This document shows, one piece after another, positions 24,198 to 33,204 of a stretch of DNA of 64,000 bases. The first letter of the stretch is position 1; every line of letters begins with the position of its first letter. Below the pieces are notes generated by a model. That model had not been told where the DNA came from and did no database searches. It saw nothing but the letters and a program-made list of their open reading frames with translations. A program made the translations under genes and the position numbers. The stretch is from Streptomyces roseolus (lineage in GTDB: Bacteria > Actinomycetota > Actinomycetes > Streptomycetales > Streptomycetaceae). The stretch is from contig NZ_BMTV01000002.1 of NCBI RefSeq assembly GCF_014649855.1, forward strand, positions 174,511-238,510, given 5' to 3'.

Positions 24198-25246
24198 GTA
24201 CCCAAGAGATTCCAGAAGAGAACCTGCCGGCAGGGCAGGACACCGCGCACGGCGCGGTGAAGGTCGCGGACAACCCGTTCGCCGACCCGGGCCTTCCGCC
24301 CCACAAGCCGCGCGTCCAGGACATCGACGAGAAGGCGGCCCGGCGCTCCGAGCGCGCCGTCGCCTTCATGTTCGTGCTGTCGATGCTGGCCACCGTCGGC
24401 TTCATCGCCTCGTACGTGATCTTCCCGGTCGACAAGATCGTGTACATCTGGCCCTTCGGCCACGTGTCCGCGCTCAACTTCGCGCTCGGCTGGACCCTCG
24501 GTCTCGCCCTCTTCTTCATCGGCGCGGGAGCGGTCCACTGGGCCCGCACCCTGATGTCCGACGTGGAGATGGCGGACGACCGTCACCCGATCGCGGCCAC
24601 CCCCGAGGTCAAGGCGCAGGTCATGGCCGACTTCGCGCAGGGTGCCGCCGAGTCCGGCATGGGCCGTCGCAAGCTCATCCGCAACACGCTCTTCGGCGCG
24701 CTGGCCATGGTGCCGCTCTCCGGCGTCGTGCTGCTGCGTGACATGGGTCCGCTGCCCGAGAAGAAGCTCCGCACGACGCTGTGGGCCAAGGGCAAGCTGC
24801 TCATCAACATGAACACGCACGAGCCGCTGCGTCCCGAGGACGTCGCCGTCGGTTCGCTGACCTTCGCGATGCCCGAGGGCCTCTCGGAGCACGACCACAA
24901 CTTCCAGGTGGAGATCGCCAAGGCCGCCCTGATGATCGTCCGCATCCAGCCGGAGGACATCAAGGACAAGCGCGAGCTCGAGTGGTCGCACGAGGGCATC
25001 GTCGCCTTCTCGAAGATCTGCACCCACGTCGGCTGCCCGATCTCCCTGTACGAGCAGCAGACGCACCACGTGCTCTGCCCGTGCCACCAGTCCACCTTCG
25101 ACCTGTCCGACGGCGCCCGAGTCATCTTCGGCCCGGCCGGTCACGCCCTCCCGCAGCTGCGGATCGGCGTGAACGACAAGGGCTTCCTCGAAGCGCACGG
25201 CGACTTCGACGAGCCCGTCGGTCCCGCATTCTGGGAGCGCGGATGA
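24194..25246 (+). CDS. qcrA: Cytochrome bc1 complex, Rieske iron-sulfur subunit
   Basis: A 350-residue actinobacterial Rieske protein with an N-terminal extension and three membrane helices, two near residues 55-120 and one near 165. The [2Fe-2S] site is in the C-terminal domain: Cys276 and His278 in CTHVGC, and Cys295 and His298 in CPCHQSTF, with Cys281 and Cys297 placed to form the usual disulfide. It accepts electrons from menaquinol and passes them to QcrC. ATG start and stop overlap both neighbours by four bases. Confidence 0.96.
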   Translation: MSTQEIPEENLPAGQDTAHGAVKVADNPFADPGLPPHKPRVQDIDEKAARRSERAVAFMFVLSMLATVGFIASYVIFPVDKIVYIWPFGHVSALNFALGWTLGLALFFIGAGAVHWARTLMSDVEMADDRHPIAATPEVKAQVMADFAQGAAESGMGRRKLIRNTLFGALAMVPLSGVVLLRDMGPLPEKKLRTTLWAKGKLLINMNTHEPLRPEDVAVGSLTFAMPEGLSEHDHNFQVEIAKAALMIVRIQPEDIKDKRELEWSHEGIVAFSKICTHVGCPISLYEQQTHHVLCPCHQSTFDLSDGARVIFGPAGHALPQLRIGVNDKGFLEAHGDFDEPVGPAFWERG

Positions 25247-26868
25247 GCACTGTGACCAACACGCAGAAGAAGGCGCCCGCCGGTGAGCGGGTCGCCGACT
25301 GGGCCGACGGCCGCCTGGGGATCTACACGCTGGCCAAGGCCAACATGCGGAAGATCTTCCCGGACCACTGGTCCTTCATGCTGGGCGAGATCTGCCTCTA
25401 CAGCTTCCTCATCATCATCCTGACGGGCGTCTACCTGACGATGTTCTTCCACCCGTCGATGAACGAGGTGGAGTACGCCGGCTCGTACGTCCCGCTCCAG
25501 GGACAGCTGATGTCCGAGGCGTTCAACTCGACCATGCACATCTCCTTCGAGGTGCGCGGTGGTCTGCTCATCCGGCAGATCCACCACTGGGCGGCGCTGA
25601 TCTTCCTCGCCGGCATGTTCGTGCACATGATGCGCGTCTTCTTCACCGGCGCGTTCCGCAAGCCGCGTGAGATCAACTGGCTGTTCGGCTTCCTGCTGTT
25701 CTTCCTGGGCATGTTCACCGGCTTCACCGGTTACTCGCTCCCGGACGACCTGCTCTCCGGCACCGGTGTCCGCTTCATGCAGGGCGCGATCCTGTCGGTG
25801 CCGATCGTCGGCACCTACCTGTCGATGTTCCTCTTCGGCGGCGAGTTCCCCGGCGGCGACTTCGTCGCGCGGTTCTACTCGGCGCACGTGCTGCTGCTCC
25901 CCGGCATCATGCTGGGCCTGGTGGTCGCGCACCTGATCCTGGTGTTCGTCCACAAGCACACGCACTTCGAGGGCCCCGGCCGGACGAACAAGAACGTCGT
26001 CGGCATGCCGCTGCTCCCCGTGTACATGGCGAAGGCCGGAGGCTTCTTCTTCCTGGTCTTCGGCGTCATCGCGGTGATCGCCGCGATCGCCTCGATCAAC
26101 CCGATCTGGGCGCTCGGCCCGTACCGTCCGGACCAGGTGTCCACCGGCGCCCAGCCCGACTGGTACATGGGCTTCGCCGAGGGTCTGATCCGCGTCATGC
26201 CGGGCTGGGAGATCAACCTGTGGGGCCACACGCTGGTCCTCGGCGTGATGATCCCGCTGGCGATCTTCCCGCTGGTCCTCGCCGCCATCGCGGTCTACCC
26301 GTTCATCGAGTCGTGGATCACGGGCGACAAGCGCGAGCACCACATCGCGCAGCGCCCGCGCAACGCTCCGACGCGCACCGCCTTCGGTGTCGCCTGGATC
26401 ACCGCGTACATGATCATGCTCGTCGGTGGTGGAAACGACCTCTGGGCGACCCACTTCCACCTGTCGATCAACTCGATCACCTGGTTCGTGCGGATCTTCT
26501 TCTTCCTCGGCCCGGTCATCGCGTTCATCGTCACCAAGCGGATCTGCCTCGGCCTCCAGCGCCGGGACAAGGACAAGGTGCTGCACGGCCGCGAGTCCGG
26601 CATCATCAAGCGCCTGCCGCACGGTGAGTTCGTCGAGGTCCACGAGCCGCTCAGCCAGGGCGAGCTGTACAAGCTCACCGCGCACGAGCAGTACGAGCCC
26701 GCCGCGCTGCCGCCGGCCGTCGACGAGAACGGCGTCAAGCGGAAGATCGGCGCGATGGAGAAGCTCCGGGTCAAGCTCAACAAGGGCTACTACGGCGACG
26801 ACAACCAGGTCGCCAAGCCCACCCTCGAGGAGTACAAGGAGATCCAGAGCGGCCACGGCCACCACTGA
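25243..26868 (+). CDS. qcrB: Cytochrome bc1 complex, cytochrome b subunit
   Basis: A 541-residue cytochrome b. Heme-ligand histidines lie in the paired helices HHWAALIFLAGMFVHMM and SAHVLLLPG / VAHLILVFVHKH. The quinol-site segment PDWYMGFAEGLIRVMPGW is the actinobacterial version of PEWY. The C-terminus extends ~120 residues past the last helix as a charged tail, as in other Streptomyces QcrB. This subunit is the target of bc1 inhibitors in mycobacteria. ATG at 25243 overlaps the qcrA stop; a strong terminator follows. Confidence 0.96.
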   Translation: MSTVTNTQKKAPAGERVADWADGRLGIYTLAKANMRKIFPDHWSFMLGEICLYSFLIIILTGVYLTMFFHPSMNEVEYAGSYVPLQGQLMSEAFNSTMHISFEVRGGLLIRQIHHWAALIFLAGMFVHMMRVFFTGAFRKPREINWLFGFLLFFLGMFTGFTGYSLPDDLLSGTGVRFMQGAILSVPIVGTYLSMFLFGGEFPGGDFVARFYSAHVLLLPGIMLGLVVAHLILVFVHKHTHFEGPGRTNKNVVGMPLLPVYMAKAGGFFFLVFGVIAVIAAIASINPIWALGPYRPDQVSTGAQPDWYMGFAEGLIRVMPGWEINLWGHTLVLGVMIPLAIFPLVLAAIAVYPFIESWITGDKREHHIAQRPRNAPTRTAFGVAWITAYMIMLVGGGNDLWATHFHLSINSITWFVRIFFFLGPVIAFIVTKRICLGLQRRDKDKVLHGRESGIIKRLPHGEFVEVHEPLSQGELYKLTAHEQYEPAALPPAVDENGVKRKIGAMEKLRVKLNKGYYGDDNQVAKPTLEEYKEIQSGHGHH

Positions 26869-26904
26869 GACCCTCCTGACCTCCTGAGGTAGGTCGCCAC
26901 GGCG

Positions 26905-26938
26905 AGAGCCCCGTCCATTCGATGGACGGGGCTCTTTG
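26905..26938 (+). terminator. Terminator of the ctaE-qcrCAB operon
   Basis: A perfect 14-bp stem AGAGCCCCGTCCAT with a TCG loop, followed by TTTG. Confidence 0.9.
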
Positions 26939-26998
26939 CCGTACCCGCGGCTCGATAGGCTGGAGCCCGCATCCGACGCACGATCACCAGGAGCTGCC

Positions 26999-28063
26999 AT
27001 GAGCGCTGTGACCCCCGCTGGAGGACCTACCACGGCGGGCCGCTCCTGGCCCGTCCTCCTGAACGGCCTCCTGGAGGGGAAGAACCTCTCCGCCGACGAC
27101 ACCGCCTGGGCGATGGACCTCATCATGAGCGGCGAGGCGACCGACGCCCAGATCGCCGGCTTCATGGTGGCGCTGCGGGCCAAGGGCGAGACCGTCGAGG
27201 AGATCAGCGGGCTCGTCCGGACCATGTACGCGCACGCCAACACGATCGAGGTGCCGGGACCGGCCGTCGACATCGTCGGGACCGGCGGCGACGGCGCCAA
27301 GACCGTCAACATCTCCACGATGGCCTCGATCGTCGTCGCCGGCACCGGCACGAAGGTCGTCAAGCACGGCAACCGCGCCGCCTCCTCCGCCTCCGGCTCC
27401 TCCGACGTCCTGGAGAAGCTCGGCATCAACCTCGACCTCACCCCCGCGCGGGTGGCCGAGGTCGCCGAGGAGGCCGGCATCACCATCTGCTTCGCGGTGA
27501 GGTTCCACCCCTCGCTGCGGCACGTGGCCGCCGCCCGCGGCCAGCTCGGCATCCGCACCACCTTCAACGTGCTCGGCCCGCTCACCAACCCGGCCCGGGT
27601 GCGGGCCCAGGCGGTCGGCGTCGCCGACCCGCGGATGGCGCCGATCGTCGCCGGGGTCTTCGCCGAACGCGGCAACTCGGCCCTGGTCTTCCGCGGCGAC
27701 GACGGCCTGGACGAGCTGACCATCACCGGCACCTCCCGGGTGTGGGTGGTCCGGGACGGTGCCGTCCGCGAGGAGGTCTTCGACCCGAAGGACGTCGGCA
27801 TCGACTACGCGCCCCTGGAGGCGCTGCGCGGCGCCGACGCCTCCTTCAACGCCGACGTGGCCCGCCGGCTCCTGGCCGGCGAGACCGGCCCGGTACGGGA
27901 CGCGGTGCTGCTCAACGCGGCGGCGGCGCTCACGGCGCTGGAGCCCGGCGAGGGCACCCTCGCGGAGCGGCTGCGGGCCGGGATGGCGCGGGCCGCCGAG
28001 TCGATCGACTCCGGGGCCGCCCGCGCGACCCTGGACCGCTGGATCGCCGTCAGCAACGCCTGA
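26999..28063 (+). CDS. trpD: Anthranilate phosphoribosyltransferase
   Basis: A 354-residue TrpD, which attaches phosphoribosyl to anthranilate in tryptophan synthesis. The PRPP site DIVGTGGDG, the NISTMAS segment, the KHGNRAASS loop and [11 protein letters not shown] are all present. The ATG at 26999 has CAGGAG seven bases before it. It is a single gene, away from trpEG in this window (57 kb) and from other trp genes, the usual dispersed layout of Streptomyces. Confidence 0.96.
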   Translation: MSAVTPAGGPTTAGRSWPVLLNGLLEGKNLSADDTAWAMDLIMSGEATDAQIAGFMVALRAKGETVEEISGLVRTMYAHANTIEVPGPAVDIVGTGGDGAKTVNISTMASIVVAGTGTKVVKHGNRAASSASGSSDVLEKLGINLDLTPARVAEVAEEAGITICFAVRFHPSLRHVAAARGQLGIRTTFNVLGPLTNPARVRAQAVGVADPRMAPIVAGVFAERGNSALVFRGDDGLDELTITGTSRVWVVRDGAVREEVFDPKDVGIDYAPLEALRGADASFNADVARRLLAGETGPVRDAVLLNAAAALTALEPGEGTLAERLRAGMARAAESIDSGAARATLDRWIAVSNA

Positions 28064-28111
28064 GCCGCCCGCCGCGGTCCGCGCGACACCCGTTCCGGAA
28101 TGCGGACGGGG

Positions 28112-28140
28112 TTGCGCGGAGCGCGAGCGGTGGCATACGT
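28112..28140 (+). promoter_or_regulatory. Probable promoter for the SAM-IV transcript
   Basis: TTGCGC (28112-28117) and ATACGT (28135-28140) are 17 bases apart. A start about seven bases further would place the 5' end right at the first stem of the riboswitch. Confidence 0.55.
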
Positions 28141-28148
28141 TCGGCGAC

Positions 28149-28268
28149 AGGTCATGAGTGACAGCCCTCAAGCCCCGGCTGGCTGTCCGGCAACCCTCCG
28201 TCCGTGGCGGGGTGCCCCGGGTGAAGACCAGGCCGTGGACAGCAAGGTCCTCGGCAAGCGCGGACCCC
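28149..28268 (+). ncRNA. SAM-IV riboswitch
   Basis: The segment shows the conserved SAM-IV core: GGTCATGAGTGACAG, then GCCCCGGCTGGCTGTCCGGC, AACCCTCC, GGCGGGGTGCCCCGGGTGAAG and the closing GACC that pairs with the first bases. The 3' part AAGGTCC...GGCAAGCGCGGACC fits the family's extra pseudoknotted stem. SAM-IV elements bind S-adenosylmethionine and control sulfur genes in actinomycetes. It lies about 210 bases upstream of a cysteine-desulfurase-like gene. The family call is from memory of the consensus. Confidence 0.9.
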
Positions 28269-28287
28269 TGCGCCATCCCTGGGGTCC
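28262..28287 (+). promoter_or_regulatory. Hairpin alternative to the riboswitch 3' stem
   Basis: GGACCCC (28262-28268) can pair with GGGGTCC (28281-28287), or its first five bases with GGTCC at 28246-28250 inside the aptamer. The two pairings exclude each other, as expected of an expression platform. It stands just before the ribosome site of a six-codon ORF. Confidence 0.45.
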
Positions 28288-28309
28288 TGGTCCTCGAGGG
28301 AGCGGTCTC

Positions 28310-28330
28310 GTGAGCAAGCGAATGCGCTAG
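28310..28330 (+). CDS. Six-codon ORF after the SAM-IV element
   Basis: GTG AGC AAG CGA ATG CGC TAG would encode MSKRMR. A GAGGGAG ribosome site lies seven bases upstream of the GTG, better than most starts in this window. The ORF is too short for normal gene calling. It contains an internal methionine codon. It may be a leader ORF through which SAM sensing reaches the downstream gene, or a chance frame. Confidence 0.4.
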   Translation: MSKRMR

Positions 28331-28478
28331 GGCCTCCGGCCCCTTCTTCCCGCCTCCGCGCGGCCCCTGTCCCCTTCCGGTGCCGTGCGTCGAGGCCCCC
28401 ACCCGTACGCGGTACGCCGGTCGGCGTCGCCCTGCGGGTCCTTCACGCCACTCGCCTGAACCGCCGGGAGACACCGCC

Positions 28479-29873
28479 ATGTCCGCACGCCCGAACACCG
28501 CCGCCGACACCGCCGCCGCCGAGACCGCCGACGCCTGCTGCACCGGGCCGCTGCCCGTGCTCGGCCGGGACGTCACCGTCCCGCTCGTCACCGGCGGCGA
28601 GGTGACCTACGCGGCCCTCGACTACGCGGCCAGCGCCCCCGCCCTCCAGCGCGTCTGGGACGACGTCGCCGCCTATGCCCCGTACTACGGCAGCGTGCAC
28701 CGGGGCGCCGGTTACCTCTCCCAGCTCTCCACGGACCTCTTCGAGCAGAGCCGCGCCACCGTCGCCGCGTTCCTCGACTGCCGCGACGGCGACCAGGTCG
28801 TCTTCACCCGCTCCACCACCGACTCGCTCAACCTGCTCGCCCAGGTGGTCCCCGGCGACTGCCAGGTGTTCGTCTTCGAGACCGAGCACCACGCCTCCCT
28901 GCTGCCCTGGCGCGACGCCCGGGTGACGTACCTCGACGCGCCGCGCACCCCGGCGCAGGCCGTCGAGACCCTGGAGCGGGCCCTCGCCGACCGCGAGCCC
29001 TACGGCCCCGCCCTGGTCTGCGTCACCGGCGCCTCCAACGTGACCGGCGAGCTGTGGCCGGTGCGCGAACTCGCCGCCGCCGCCCACGCGCACGGCGCCC
29101 GGATCGTCCTCGACGCCGCCCAGCTCGCCCCCCACCACCCGGTGTCGGTGAAGGACCTGGACGTGGACTGGGTCGCCTTCTCCGGGCACAAGCTGTACGC
29201 GCCCTTCGGCTCCGGCGTCCTCGCGGGCCGCGCCGACTGGCTCCAGGCCGCCGAGCCCTACCTGGCCGGCGGCGGCGCCTCCCGCACCGTGGCGCGCCGG
29301 GCCGACGGCGGCGTCGACGTCGAGTGGCACACCACCGCCGCCCGCCACGAGGCCGGCTCCCCGAACGTCATCGGCGTCTACTCCATCGCCTCGGCCTGCA
29401 AGGCGCTCACCGAGGCCGGCTTCGACACCCTCGTCGCCCGCGAGCGGCACCTCATCGACACCGTCCGCGCCGGGCTCGCCGAGGTCCCCGAGGTCCGGGT
29501 CCTCTCCCTCTTCGGCGACGACGCCCCGCGCGTCGGCGTCATCTCCTTCGTCGTCGAGGGCTGGAACAGCTCCCACTTCGCCGCCGCGCTCTCCGCCGAG
29601 TACGGCATCGGCGTCCGCGACGGCCTCTTCTGCGCCCACCCGCTGGTCCGCACCCTCCTCGGCTCCGACCCGCAGGGCCCGGGCGAGTGCGGCGCCCCCG
29701 AGCCGGCCGCGCCCGGCGAGAGGTCTCTGAACGCCATCCGCGTCAGCTTCGGCGCCGGCACGCCGGACGAGCACGTCGAGCGGTTCGTCGGCGCCGTGAA
29801 GGAGCTCGTCCGCGACGGCGCCCGGTGGAAGTACCGCACCGAGGAAGGCCGCTGCGTCCCCGACCGCGGCTGA
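28479..29873 (+). CDS. Class V aminotransferase, cysteine-desulfurase-like
   Basis: A 464-residue PLP enzyme. The aminotransferase V fold is clear: LDYAASAPALQRVW at the N-terminus, GASNVTGELWPVREL, the aspartate in VLDAAQLAPHH and the PLP lysine Lys238 in FSGHKLYAPFG. No obvious SGSAC-type persulfide loop is seen; Cys residues near DGLFCAHPLV and GECGAPEP are candidates. It is the gene controlled by the SAM-IV riboswitch, which suggests a role in cysteine/methionine metabolism. ATG start with GGGAGA upstream. Confidence 0.85.
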   Translation: MSARPNTAADTAAAETADACCTGPLPVLGRDVTVPLVTGGEVTYAALDYAASAPALQRVWDDVAAYAPYYGSVHRGAGYLSQLSTDLFEQSRATVAAFLDCRDGDQVVFTRSTTDSLNLLAQVVPGDCQVFVFETEHHASLLPWRDARVTYLDAPRTPAQAVETLERALADREPYGPALVCVTGASNVTGELWPVRELAAAAHAHGARIVLDAAQLAPHHPVSVKDLDVDWVAFSGHKLYAPFGSGVLAGRADWLQAAEPYLAGGGASRTVARRADGGVDVEWHTTAARHEAGSPNVIGVYSIASACKALTEAGFDTLVARERHLIDTVRAGLAEVPEVRVLSLFGDDAPRVGVISFVVEGWNSSHFAAALSAEYGIGVRDGLFCAHPLVRTLLGSDPQGPGECGAPEPAAPGERSLNAIRVSFGAGTPDEHVERFVGAVKELVRDGARWKYRTEEGRCVPDRG

Positions 29874-29883
29874 CCGGGCCGGT

Positions 29884-31035
29884 TCAGGCCGCGAGCCGGG
29901 TTCCCAACAGGACCATCCGCAGGGCCCGTTCGGCCGCGTCCGCGAGGAACTCGGCTCCCCGGTCCAGGGCTTCGGTCAGGCCCACGGGGGCCGGCAGGAT
30001 CGAGCCGTACGCGTCGACCCCCGCCGCCCGCACCTCGTGGGCGCCCTGGCCGAGCGTCCCGGCCAGGGCGAGCACCGGCACCCCGTGGGCCCTGGCCCGG
30101 CGCGCCACCTCCGCCGGGACCTTGCCCCGCACGGTCTGGCCGTCCAGTGCCCCCTCCGCGGTGATCACCAGGTCGGCGCGGGCCAGCCGGGCGTCCAGGT
30201 CGACGTGGTCGAGCAGCACCTCGAAGCGGGGGAGCAGCCGGGCGCCGAGCGCGGCGAGTCCCGCGCCGAGGCCGCCGGAGGCCCCGGACCCCGGAGCCGT
30301 ACCGAGTCCGGCGGGCGCGCCCAGGTCCCGTACGAGCAGGGCGGCCCAGCGGTCCAGGGCCGCCGCCAGTTCCTCGACCCGCTCCGGGCCCGCGCCCTTC
30401 TGCGGGCCGAAGACCCGGGCCACGCCCCGCTCGCCGGTGAGCACGTTGTACGGATTGCAGGCCACGAGCAGCTCGACGGCCGCGAGCCGCGGGTCGAGGC
30501 CGACCGGATCGATCCGGTCGAGCCGGGTCAACGCGGCTCCACCCAGGGGGAGTTCGGATCCCCCGGCGTCCAGGAGTCGGGCGCCGAGGGCCTGGAGCGC
30601 ACCCGCTCCGCCGTCCGAGGTGCCGGAGTCGCCGCAGCCGACCAGGATGCGGCGGGCCCCGGCGTCCAGCGCGGCCCGGATCAGTTCCCCCACCCCGTAC
30701 GTGGTGGTGGCACCCGGGTCGCGCCGGCCGGCCGGCACCAGGGAGAGGCCCGCGACGGCCGCCATCTCGACCACCGCGGAGGAGCGGTCGAGGAGTGCGA
30801 AGTGGGTCCGCACCGGGTGGCCGAGGGGACCGGTCGCGATCCGGGGCAGCAGCCGGCCCCCGGTCGCGGCGGCCAGGGCCCGGGCCGTCCCCTCGCCGCC
30901 GTCGACGAGCGGGATCAGGTCGACCACGGCGTCCGGGCGGACCCGGCGCAGCCCTTCGGCGATGGCCTCGGCGGCCTCGGGCGCGGACAGCGACTCCTTG
31001 AAACCGCTGGGGGCGACGGCGATGTGCAGGCTCAC
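29884..31035 (-). CDS. Glycerate kinase (GlxK/GarK family)
   Basis: A 383-residue type I glycerate kinase, beginning SLHIAVAPSGFKESLSAPEAAEAI, with PLVDGGEGTARAL, GCGDSGTSDGGAGALQALGARLL and TAEGALDGQTVRGKVPAEVARRA, all signatures of the family. It phosphorylates glycerate for entry into glycolysis or serine metabolism. Its GTG overlaps the stop of the upstream permease gene by four bases, so the permease probably imports glycerate or a related acid. Confidence 0.93.
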   Translation of the reverse strand: MSLHIAVAPSGFKESLSAPEAAEAIAEGLRRVRPDAVVDLIPLVDGGEGTARALAAATGGRLLPRIATGPLGHPVRTHFALLDRSSAVVEMAAVAGLSLVPAGRRDPGATTTYGVGELIRAALDAGARRILVGCGDSGTSDGGAGALQALGARLLDAGGSELPLGGAALTRLDRIDPVGLDPRLAAVELLVACNPYNVLTGERGVARVFGPQKGAGPERVEELAAALDRWAALLVRDLGAPAGLGTAPGSGASGGLGAGLAALGARLLPRFEVLLDHVDLDARLARADLVITAEGALDGQTVRGKVPAEVARRARAHGVPVLALAGTLGQGAHEVRAAGVDAYGSILPAPVGLTEALDRGAEFLADAAERALRMVLLGTRLAA

Positions 31036-32471
31036 GGCTGGGACTCCGGAAGGACGGGCACGCCGAGCGGCGGCCAGACGACGAGGGCGAAGAACAGCAC
31101 CAGGGCGGCGCTGAGCGGGGCGAGTACGGCGGAGAGCCGCAGCAGGTCGCGCGGGGTGAAGGAGGGGACGCCGTCCGGCGGTTCGGCGAAGAGGGCGACG
31201 GGTTTCGCGGAGGCGGGCAGCGTCTGGCAGAAGCCGGCCGCGGCCGTGGAGGCGAGCGCGGCGGCCACCGGATTGATCCCGGCGCCCACCGCCGCGGCCA
31301 CCACCAGCGGCACCAGGACCGAGGAGCGGGCCGAGCGGGACTGGAGCGCCAGATGGGCGGCGGTGCTCACGGCGACGACGACGGCGAGGAAGGCCCACGG
31401 GGGCAGCCCGGCCGGCATCCCGCCGACCAGCCACCCGGCCGCGCCGGAGTCGACGAGGGCCACGCCCATCGCGGTGGTCGCCGCCATGAAGAGCAGCATC
31501 GGCCAGGGCACCGCCTTCAGCCCGTCCTTCATGCGGACGGTGCCGAGCGCGGGGGTGGAGGCGACGACCGCGCCGATCAGCGCGACCACCGCCGGCGAGA
31601 CCCCGTGCAGCGGCTCGGCGCACCACAGCACCACCACCGTGCAGAGCAGCAGCAGACAGCGCTGCTCGGGCGGGGTGAGCGGCCCCGACACCGGGGTGGG
31701 GGAGTGCTCCTGGAGCGCGGCGACGGTGATCCGCACGGGGGCCCGCCGGTCCTCGCGGCGGGTGGTGGTGAGCAGCACCGCCTCCGCCGCCAGATGGGAG
31801 GCGACGACGGCGAGGGGGAGGCCGAGGACCAGCCAGCGGGCGAAGCCGATGCCCTCGCCGGTCTGCTCCAGGAGGACCCCGACGGTGATGAGGTGGGCGC
31901 CCGCGCCGATCAGGGTGGCGACGGCCGACAGCAGGATGACGGTGGGGAAGAGCAGGGCCAGCATCACCACGAGCCGGCGCCGGCCGGCCAGCGCCTTCGC
32001 GAGGGCGAGGAAGACCGGCAGGGCGAGGGCGGCCCGCCCGGAGGTGGCCGGGACGGCGAAGGAGGTGACGACGAGCGCGGCGGTGGTCAGGTGGACCAGC
32101 CGGCGTACGGAGCCGGCGCCGGTGACGAGGAAGGCGGCCGCGCGGCCCGCGAGCCCGGTCCGGGTGACCGCGGCCGCGAGGACGAAGGCGCAGATCAGCA
32201 GCCAGACGGTGGCGTCGCCGAGGGTGGCGAAGAGGGTGTCGGCGCTGATCACCCCGGTGACGGTGAGCGCGAGCCCGGCGCCGAGCGCGATGTAGGTGTC
32301 GTCGACGGGGGCGGCGATCCAGGCGCAGGTGGCGAGGGCGAAGACGGCGAGGGTCAGCCGGGCCCCGCCGTCCAGGCCGGGGGCGGTGCCGGGGACGGCG
32401 AGCACCGCGCAGACGCTGAGCGCGAGGCAGAGCCAGACGGCCTGGCGGAGGGAGAGGTTCACGGGAACCAC
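31032..32471 (-). CDS. SLC13/DASS-type carboxylate permease
   Basis: A 479-residue membrane protein with about eleven to twelve hydrophobic segments in two halves. SFAVPATSGRAALALP and the second-half match around LALQSRSARSSVLVPLV resemble the SNT-type substrate loops of divalent anion:sodium symporters, though the canonical SNT tripeptide is not intact. It is translationally coupled to glycerate kinase, making an organic-acid uptake and phosphorylation pair by inference. GTG starts at 32471 and 32462 are both possible. Confidence 0.8.
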   Translation of the reverse strand: MVPVNLSLRQAVWLCLALSVCAVLAVPGTAPGLDGGARLTLAVFALATCAWIAAPVDDTYIALGAGLALTVTGVISADTLFATLGDATVWLLICAFVLAAAVTRTGLAGRAAAFLVTGAGSVRRLVHLTTAALVVTSFAVPATSGRAALALPVFLALAKALAGRRRLVVMLALLFPTVILLSAVATLIGAGAHLITVGVLLEQTGEGIGFARWLVLGLPLAVVASHLAAEAVLLTTTRREDRRAPVRITVAALQEHSPTPVSGPLTPPEQRCLLLLCTVVVLWCAEPLHGVSPAVVALIGAVVASTPALGTVRMKDGLKAVPWPMLLFMAATTAMGVALVDSGAAGWLVGGMPAGLPPWAFLAVVVAVSTAAHLALQSRSARSSVLVPLVVAAAVGAGINPVAAALASTAAAGFCQTLPASAKPVALFAEPPDGVPSFTPRDLLRLSAVLAPLSAALVLFFALVVWPPLGVPVLPESQP

Positions 32472-32542
32472 CCTCCGGGCGGCCGGTGAGCCTCCGATGA
32501 GCCTTCCGTGAAGGAAGGTTCACGCACCCGCGGCCGGGCGCG

Positions 32543-33202
32543 TCAGGGCATCCGGTACCCCATGCCCCGGACCGTCTCCAGCCGCTCGGCGCCCAGTTTC
32601 TTCCGCAGCGCCCGCACGTACACGTCCACGATGTTGGAGCCGGGGTCGAAGTCGTACCCCCAGACGTGGGAGAGGATCTGCTCCCGGGAGAGCACCTGCC
32701 CCGGATGGCGCAGGAACAGCTCCAGGAGGACGAACTCACGGGCGGTCAGGTCCACCGTCCGGTCCCCGGCGCGGGCCCGCCGGGTGCGCAGGTCCAGGCT
32801 CAGGTCGCCGCTGCGGAGCACGGTGACCTCGGGGGCGCGGGCGGCGGTGCGCAGCCGCAGCCGGATCCGGGCGAGGAGCTCCTCGAAGCGGAAGGGCTTG
32901 GTCATCCAGTCGTCGGCGCCGCCCTCCAGGCCGGCCACCGTGTCCCGTACCGAGTCACGGGCCGTCAGGACGAGGACGGGCAGGGTCGCCCGGGCTTCGC
33001 GCAGCTCGCGCAGGACGGTGAAGCCGTCCCGGCCGGGCAGTCCGATGTCCAGGACCATCAGGTCGAAGCCGCCGGTGAGCGCCCGGGCGAGCGCGGTGTC
33101 GCCGTCGGCGGCCACGGAGGTGGTGAAGCCGTTGGCGCGGAGGCCCTTCTCGACGAAGGAGGCGATGCGCTCCTCGTCCTCGGCGATCAGCACGCGGTTC
33201 AT
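32543..33202 (-). CDS. Response regulator, OmpR/PhoB family
   Basis: A 219-residue regulator: receiver with Glu8-Asp9-Glu10 and phosphoacceptor Asp52 (LMVLDIGLPG), lysine in MTKPFRFEELLARI, then a winged-helix domain (TAREFVLLELFLRHPGQVLSREQILSHVWGYDFDPGSNIVDVYVRALRKKL). The ATG at 33202 has GAGGAG seven bases before it; a GTG at 33208 overlapping the kinase stop is an alternative. It pairs with the upstream sensor kinase. Confidence 0.93.
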   Translation of the reverse strand: MNRVLIAEDEERIASFVEKGLRANGFTTSVAADGDTALARALTGGFDLMVLDIGLPGRDGFTVLRELREARATLPVLVLTARDSVRDTVAGLEGGADDWMTKPFRFEELLARIRLRLRTAARAPEVTVLRSGDLSLDLRTRRARAGDRTVDLTAREFVLLELFLRHPGQVLSREQILSHVWGYDFDPGSNIVDVYVRALRKKLGAERLETVRGMGYRMP

Positions 33203-33204
33203 GA

